This document shows positions 4,800-8,547 of a stretch of DNA of 8,547 nucleotides, one piece after another. The position numbers were made by a program, and so were the translations under genes. Below the pieces are notes generated by a model. The model was not told the origin of the DNA. It saw only the letters and a program-made list of their open reading frames with translations, and searched no databases. The stretch covers positions 1-8,547 of the forward strand of contig CAJKVD010000022.1 in assembly GCA_905203195.1 (NCBI GenBank), given 5' to 3'. Origin of the DNA: an uncultured Clostridium sp. (GTDB lineage: Bacteria; Bacillota; Clostridia; TANB77; CAG-508). Numbering within the stretch: position 1 is the stretch's first letter; each line of letters opens with the position of its first letter.

Positions 4800-5021
4800 C
4801 TATTTTTCATCCTTTCTATTTAAATCTAAAACAAAACTCAAATCTAAATCAACAAAATATTCAGCAATCTTATTTCCATCAATTTTGGCATATTGATCTA
4901 AAATCCTAACACTTGATAAATAATCAATAGTTTTAGAAGCCTCCTCAATAGCTTTTACAATGGCATCTTTCCAAGAAACGGTAGAGTTCCCTGTAATAGT
5001 TAAATGTTTTTCTATTTCCAT
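4800..5021 (-). CDS. Dodecin-like small protein, first gene of the spoVA unit
   Basis: The 73-aa protein has the beta-alpha-beta-beta pattern of dodecins: HLTITGNSTVSWKDAI (residues 6-21), a helix AIVKAIEEASKTI (20-32), then strands VRILDQYAKIDGNKIAEYFV and DLSFVLD. Dodecins assemble into hollow dodecamers that bind flavins or related ligands. The tryptophan that stacks on flavin in the best-studied members (after the KTI helix) appears replaced by the small residues SS here, so flavin binding is doubtful. ATG 5021 is preferred to upstream ATGs at 5030 and 5039 because AAAGGA lies 9 nt before it. The gene abuts spoVAC and so should be co-expressed in the forespore. I see no convincing sigma-G promoter in 5022-5152. 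An alternative reading is a structural homologue with a new sporulation role. Confidence 0.8.
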   Translation of the reverse strand: MEIEKHLTITGNSTVSWKDAIVKAIEEASKTIDYLSSVRILDQYAKIDGNKIAEYFVDLDLSFVLDLNRKDEK

Positions 5022-5125
5022 ATCACACATTCCTTTCATAAAAATTATTAATAATATTTTTACCGTTTTTTGAAAAAATATACAAATAAAAAATTAAAAC
5101 ATTGTAAAAAATAAAAGAAAAACAA

Positions 5126-5154
5126 TTTACAATTAAAATTAAAAATGATAAAAT
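5126..5154 (+). promoter_or_regulatory. Vegetative promoter of rsmB (extended -10)
   Basis: TTTACA (5126-5131) and TAAAAT (5149-5154) are separated by the ideal 17 nt, with TG at 5146-5147 as extended -10. Transcription should start near 5161, which excludes the in-frame ATG at 5153 as start codon of rsmB and favours ATG 5180. Confidence 0.8.
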
Positions 5155-5179
5155 GCACATAGAAAAGGAAGGAAAAAAT

Positions 5180-6493
5180 ATGGTAGATAAAGCAAGAGAA
5201 ATAGCACTAAAAATATTATATAGAATAGACAAAGAAAATGCATATTCAAATATAGTATTAAATGAAGTGCTAAACGAAAACAGAAAAAAATTAACACCAA
5301 AAGATATAGGATTAATATCAGAAATAATATATGGTGTAACAACATGGAAACTAACATTAGATGTAATAATAGAAAAACATTCAAAAATAAAATTAAAAAA
5401 AATATCAACATGGATAATAAATATTTTAAGAATGGGAATATATCAAATACTATTTTTAGATAAAATCCCACAATCTGCAGCTGTAAACGAAAGTGTAAAT
5501 TTAGCCAAAAAATATGGACATAAAACAAGCGCAAATTTTGTAAATGCCATATTAAGGAAAATAACAATGGTAGATTACGCAGAACTGTTTAAAATACAGG
5601 ATCCAATAGAAAAAATATCTAAAACAACATCTATGCCAGTTTGGATAATAAAAGAATTATTAGAAGACAGAAATTACGATGGAAAAAATGAAGAAATTAT
5701 AACAGATGTTAGAAAAATATGTGGTAATTTAATACAAAGACCAGTAATAACAATTAGGCGAAATAAATTAAAAATAGATAAAGAAAAATTCGAAAAACAA
5801 TTAAAAGAAAACAAAATAAATTACAAAAATATAAAAGAAAACACAGATTTCTATATTGTAGAAAAAGTAAAAAATATTGAAAATTTAGAAATATTTAAAA
5901 AAGGATACTTTACAGTTCAAGACATTTCAGCTGGAATGACTGCATATATGCTAGAACCAAAAAAAGGTGATAAAATACTAGATGCATGCAGTGCACCAGG
6001 AGGAAAAACAACATATATAGCAGAACTAATGGAAAATGAAGGACAAATCGATGCATGGGATTTATATGAAACAAGAACAAAACTAATAAAAGAAAATGCA
6101 GAAAGACTAGGAATAACAATAATAAATACAAAACAAAATGATGCAACAAAATACCAAAAAGAAAATGAAAAAAAATATGACAAAATTTTATTAGATGTTC
6201 CATGTATGGGAATTGGAGTAATAAAAAGAAAGCCAGACATAAAATGGCATAGAGAAGAAAAAGATTTAAAAATAATTTCAAAAATTCAAAAACAAATTTT
6301 AGAAAATTGTAGTAAATATTTAAAAGAAAAAGGAACAATTGTGTATTCAACTTGCAGTATTCTAAGAAAAGAAAACGATATAGTAATAAAAGAATTTTTA
6401 AAAGAAAATCCAACGTATATTTGTGAAGAACACACTATAGAACCAACAGAAAAACAAGATGGATTTTTTATAGCAAAACTAATAAGAAACTAA
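5180..6493 (+). CDS. rsmB: 16S rRNA (cytosine-967-C5) methyltransferase RsmB
   Basis: RsmB transfers methyl from S-adenosylmethionine to C5 of 16S rRNA C967 (E. coli numbering). The 437-aa product has the full two-domain layout: an N-terminal NusB-like RNA-binding domain (residues ~1-130, with IPQSAAVNESVNLAK at 96-110 and FVNAILRKI at 120-128) and a C-terminal Rossmann methyltransferase. Motifs there are DACSAPGGKT (268-277, SAM binding), DVPCMGIGV (339-347, Cys342, the product-release cysteine position) and YSTCSI (389-394, nucleophile Cys392). The closing QDGFFIAKL is typical. DVPCMG departs from the usual DAPCSG, but both cysteines are present. ATG 5180 is chosen because GGAAGG (5167-5172) lies 7 nt upstream and the earlier ATG 5153 overlaps the -10 box. 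It is monocistronic and divergent from the spoVA unit. Confidence 0.95.
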   Translation: MVDKAREIALKILYRIDKENAYSNIVLNEVLNENRKKLTPKDIGLISEIIYGVTTWKLTLDVIIEKHSKIKLKKISTWIINILRMGIYQILFLDKIPQSAAVNESVNLAKKYGHKTSANFVNAILRKITMVDYAELFKIQDPIEKISKTTSMPVWIIKELLEDRNYDGKNEEIITDVRKICGNLIQRPVITIRRNKLKIDKEKFEKQLKENKINYKNIKENTDFYIVEKVKNIENLEIFKKGYFTVQDISAGMTAYMLEPKKGDKILDACSAPGGKTTYIAELMENEGQIDAWDLYETRTKLIKENAERLGITIINTKQNDATKYQKENEKKYDKILLDVPCMGIGVIKRKPDIKWHREEKDLKIISKIQKQILENCSKYLKEKGTIVYSTCSILRKENDIVIKEFLKENPTYICEEHTIEPTEKQDGFFIAKLIRN

Positions 6494-6525
6494 TATTACA
6501 AGTATATTACAGTTATATTACAATT
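6493..6525 (+). repeat. Three tandem 11-bp repeats upstream of the pilus operon promoter
   Basis: ATATTACAAGT (6493-6503), ATATTACAGTT (6504-6514) and ATATTACAATT (6515-6525) are head-to-tail copies with the invariant core ATATTACA, and a partial fourth ATAT follows at 6526. The 11-bp period places each copy on the same DNA face. They end 12 nt before the -35 box, the position of an iterated activator or repressor site or of an UP element. The first base overlaps the rsmB stop codon. Confidence 0.7.
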
Positions 6526-6537
6526 ATATGAAATATA

Positions 6538-6565
6538 TTGACTTTTTACTAAAAAAAGATAAAAT
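6538..6565 (+). promoter_or_regulatory. Vegetative promoter of the type IV pilus assembly genes
   Basis: TTGACT (6538-6543) and TAAAAT (6560-6565) are 16 nt apart, close to consensus. The transcript would carry a ~100-nt AT-rich leader before the ATG at 6672. No rsmB terminator is obvious in 6494-6537, so some read-through from rsmB is possible. Confidence 0.7.
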
Positions 6566-6671
6566 AAAAGAGAAATTATATAGAATATTTTTCTTGAATT
6601 TGTAAATAAAAACAGTATTTTTTAGAAAATAAAGCAAAAGATATAAATATAAAAAAGATAAGGAGCAAAAA

Positions 6672-8297
6672 ATGGCAAGTTGTTTAGGTTTGTATATAGA
6701 AAATAATTTAATAAAATATGCTAAAGTTTCAAAAGAAAAAGACGCAAAAAAAGTAGAGACTTTTGGTATAAAATTTTACGACAAGGTTGAAGAAGGCGTA
6801 AAACAAATAATAGAAGAAACATATAGCTACAAAATACCAATATGTATAAATTTGTCAGAAGAGACATATCAATATTTTAACATGTTCTCAATGCTAAGCA
6901 AAAACGACTTAGACAAAGCAATAAAAACTGAATTTGAATCATATTGCTCAGACAAAGGGTATAATCCAAATGTTTTTGAAACAAGATATGCAGCAGTACA
7001 AAGCAAAGAAAAAGAGCAAAGCTTAAGAGTTATATTTGTAACAGAAAACAAAATAGAATTAAACAAACAAATACAATTATTGCAAAACTATAAGCTAACA
7101 GGCGCATATCCATTACCGATAGCAATAACAACATTACTAGGAACAGAAGCAGCAAAACAAAATTCACTTATTGTTAATATAGAAGAAAACACAACAATAA
7201 CAACAATTCTTGATCAAAAAATCTATGATATAAAAACATTAGACCAAGGAAGCAAAGACTTTTTAGACAATATAAATTTAAAAGAAAATTCTTATCCAAA
7301 AGCTTATGAAGTATGTAAAGAAACAACAATATATACTTCAGAAGGAAAAGAATTAACAGAAGAACAGACTGGATATTTAGAAGAAATAATGCCTGTTTTA
7401 TATCCAATTGTAGGACAAGTACAAAAAGTAATAAACGAAAATACAGACAAAATAGAAAAAGTGTATTTAACAGGAACAGCAGCATTAATAAATAATATAG
7501 ACTTATATTTTCAAGAATATTTAACAAATGTAAAGTGCGAAATACTTAAACCAGAATTTATTCAAATAACACCAGAAATTAATATAAAAGATTATATAGA
7601 AGTAAATTCAGCAATAGCAGTGGCATTAATGGGATTAGGCGAAGGCATACAAGAAATGAATTTTAAGACAAGCACAACAGCTGAAAAAATAAAAGCATTT
7701 TTCACATTAGATATAAATAGCAAGAACGACAAACCAAAAGATAAGAAATTGGCAAGTGGACTATTTACAAATGATTTAAAAGAACCACTAGACCAAACAG
7801 AAAAAACCTTGCTAAATATAATGGCGGCAATAATAATTTTATTTGTTGTATATAGTGGATTCTCAATGCTTTTAAAAAATCAATTCAATAAAAAAAGTGC
7901 AGAAGCAGATAGCTCAATTTCAAATACAAAACAACAGATCTCATTAATAGATAATGATGACAATTCAGTAAAACAAATAAAAAATGATTACACAACAAAA
8001 ATATCAAACCTAGACGCATTAAATAAAAGAATAGAAGAAAAAAATAAAGTAAAAGGATCTATTCCAACATTATTAAATCAATTAATGAATGTAATACCTA
8101 ATGACGTACAAATAAAATCTATACAAAACACAAACACAAGTCATGTTGAAATAACTGTAGAATCACCAAAGTATGAGCAAATTGCATTCTTAATAGGAAG
8201 TATAAAAACAGAAGTAATTTTAACAAATGTCATATCTACATCAGGACAAAAAAATAATGATGTAATTACAGTAAAGATAGAAGGTGATTTACCATGA
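6672..8297 (+). CDS. Type IV pilus assembly PilM-PilN fusion protein
   Basis: The 541-aa protein joins two normally separate assembly-platform proteins. Residues 1-~330 form an actin-like PilM domain: LGLYIENNLIKYAKV (5-19) at the first phosphate loop, LIVNIEENTTITTIL (166-180) at the second, and VYLTGTAALINNI (264-276) at the nucleotide-binding end. After a polar linker (~330-378) comes one membrane segment LLNIMAAIIILFVVYSGFSM (380-399), a predicted coiled coil (~402-460), and a PilN-like ferredoxin-fold domain (~461-541) including LLNQLMNVIPNDVQIKSI and VEITVESPKYEQIAFLIGSI. The fusion gives the topology of GspL of type II secretion. The short PilN N-terminal peptide that normally docks on PilM is absent, as fusion would make it unnecessary. 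Phosphate-loop residues are degenerate, so ATP binding is uncertain. AAGGAG (6660-6665) supports ATG 6672. ATGA overlaps the next gene. Confidence 0.82.
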   Translation: MASCLGLYIENNLIKYAKVSKEKDAKKVETFGIKFYDKVEEGVKQIIEETYSYKIPICINLSEETYQYFNMFSMLSKNDLDKAIKTEFESYCSDKGYNPNVFETRYAAVQSKEKEQSLRVIFVTENKIELNKQIQLLQNYKLTGAYPLPIAITTLLGTEAAKQNSLIVNIEENTTITTILDQKIYDIKTLDQGSKDFLDNINLKENSYPKAYEVCKETTIYTSEGKELTEEQTGYLEEIMPVLYPIVGQVQKVINENTDKIEKVYLTGTAALINNIDLYFQEYLTNVKCEILKPEFIQITPEINIKDYIEVNSAIAVALMGLGEGIQEMNFKTSTTAEKIKAFFTLDINSKNDKPKDKKLASGLFTNDLKEPLDQTEKTLLNIMAAIIILFVVYSGFSMLLKNQFNKKSAEADSSISNTKQQISLIDNDDNSVKQIKNDYTTKISNLDALNKRIEEKNKVKGSIPTLLNQLMNVIPNDVQIKSIQNTNTSHVEITVESPKYEQIAFLIGSIKTEVILTNVISTSGQKNNDVITVKIEGDLP

Positions 8298-8547
8298 AAA
8301 AATTATTAATAAGTATTATGATTATTTTAACTTGCATTTTAACATTAATTACAGCATTAAAAGGAATAAATGTTGGGAAAATAGAAATTCTGGGAATTCA
8401 AGGAATAAAAGAAGAAAATGCAAATTTAGAAAAAAAATTAAATGAAGCAACAACTTTAGCAAGTACAGAGTACACTAATAAAATAAGTACTATAAATGCA
8501 GATGTAAAAGCAATGAAAAGCGAAAAGCAATCATATGAAGACATGGT
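8294..8547 (+). CDS. PilO-like membrane protein, N-terminal part (runs off right edge)
   Basis: ATG 8294 overlaps the preceding stop in an ATGA, and the ribosome site GAAGGTG lies at 8279-8285. The visible 84 residues are MKKLLISIMIILTCILTLIT as a membrane anchor (residues 4-22), a short link, then a heptad-like charged stretch (EENANLEKKLNEATTL, continuing to KAMKSEKQS), i.e. a periplasmic-side coiled coil. Short cytoplasmic tail, one membrane helix and coiled coil is the PilO (GspM-like) architecture, and position directly after PilM-PilN is where pilO is found. The C-terminal domain is outside the window, so the assignment rests on architecture and context. Another small pilus or secretion subunit is possible. 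Confidence 0.6.
   Translation, partial: MKKLLISIMIILTCILTLITALKGINVGKIEILGIQGIKEENANLEKKLNEATTLASTEYTNKISTINADVKAMKSEKQSYEDM

Noticed and set aside
5044..5055. Perfect 12-bp palindrome ATTATTAATAAT upstream of the dodecin-like gene
   Set aside because: It is pure A/T in a nearly pure A/T interval, so chance is likely. There is no second copy or promoter context to support an operator.
5022..5152. Forespore sigma-G promoter for the spoVA unit
   Set aside because: A GTATA-like -35 can be found on the minus strand, but no convincing CATNNTA-type -10 lies 17-18 nt from it. Not called.
5910..6413. Leu/Phe-rich minus-strand open frames inside rsmB and the pilus gene
   Set aside because: They arise from the A-rich coding strand read backwards. 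They resemble membrane proteins only by composition.
1..8547. tRNA, rRNA, CRISPR array, IS element or attachment site
   Set aside because: No cloverleaf, rRNA motif, regularly spaced repeat with spacers, transposase frame or terminal inverted repeats with target duplication could be seen.

Overview
The window is AT-rich and comes from a low-GC, endospore-forming member of the Clostridia. A gut or otherwise uncultured lineage is plausible, but that is inference. The support is a spoVA germinant-channel operon, the Firmicutes-type infC-rpmI-rplT operon behind a classical leader attenuator, strong AAGGAGG-like ribosome sites, consensus vegetative promoters and a heavy bias to A-ending codons.

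Layout. (a) Positions 1-195 are the 3' end of a gene whose product resembles the C-terminal half of a formylglycine-generating-enzyme/C-type-lectin fold. Its codon use and composition differ sharply from the rest of the window, and it looks like the variable region of a diversity-generating retroelement (DGR) target. (b) Positions 196-479 carry no gene but hold a run of hairpins ending in an intrinsic terminator. (c) Positions 480-761 encode a 93-aa protein whose first ~36 residues look like the MutS-domain-I-like (MSL) proteins associated with DGRs, and whose remainder looks like half of an SSB-type OB fold. With no reverse transcriptase or template repeat present, this may be the scar of a deleted DGR cassette. 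(d) Positions 758-2139 are a complete ribosomal operon: extended -10 promoter, L20-type leader with competing antiterminator and terminator, infC starting at AUA, rpmI, rplT and a terminator. (e) Positions 2161-2661 encode a YbaK/ProX-type aminoacyl-tRNA editing protein. (f) On the minus strand, 5021 down to 2863, lies a four-gene unit: a dodecin-like protein, spoVAC, spoVAD and spoVAE. (g) Divergent from it, rsmB (16S rRNA m5C methyltransferase) has its own promoter. (h) From 6493 to the right edge, three 11-bp tandem repeats and a promoter precede a PilM-PilN fusion gene overlapping by 4 bp the start of a PilO-like gene, which is the beginning of a type IV pilus assembly operon.

Functional links. 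Translation genes dominate the left half (IF3, L35, L20, tRNA editing, rRNA methylation). The spoVA block makes the channel that moves dipicolinate and ions during sporulation and germination. The right edge begins an envelope-spanning type IV pilus assembly platform. The most unusual part is 1-761, where a putative hypervariable lectin-like target, a structured RNA or DNA block and a chimeric DGR-accessory remnant sit directly against the essential infC operon.
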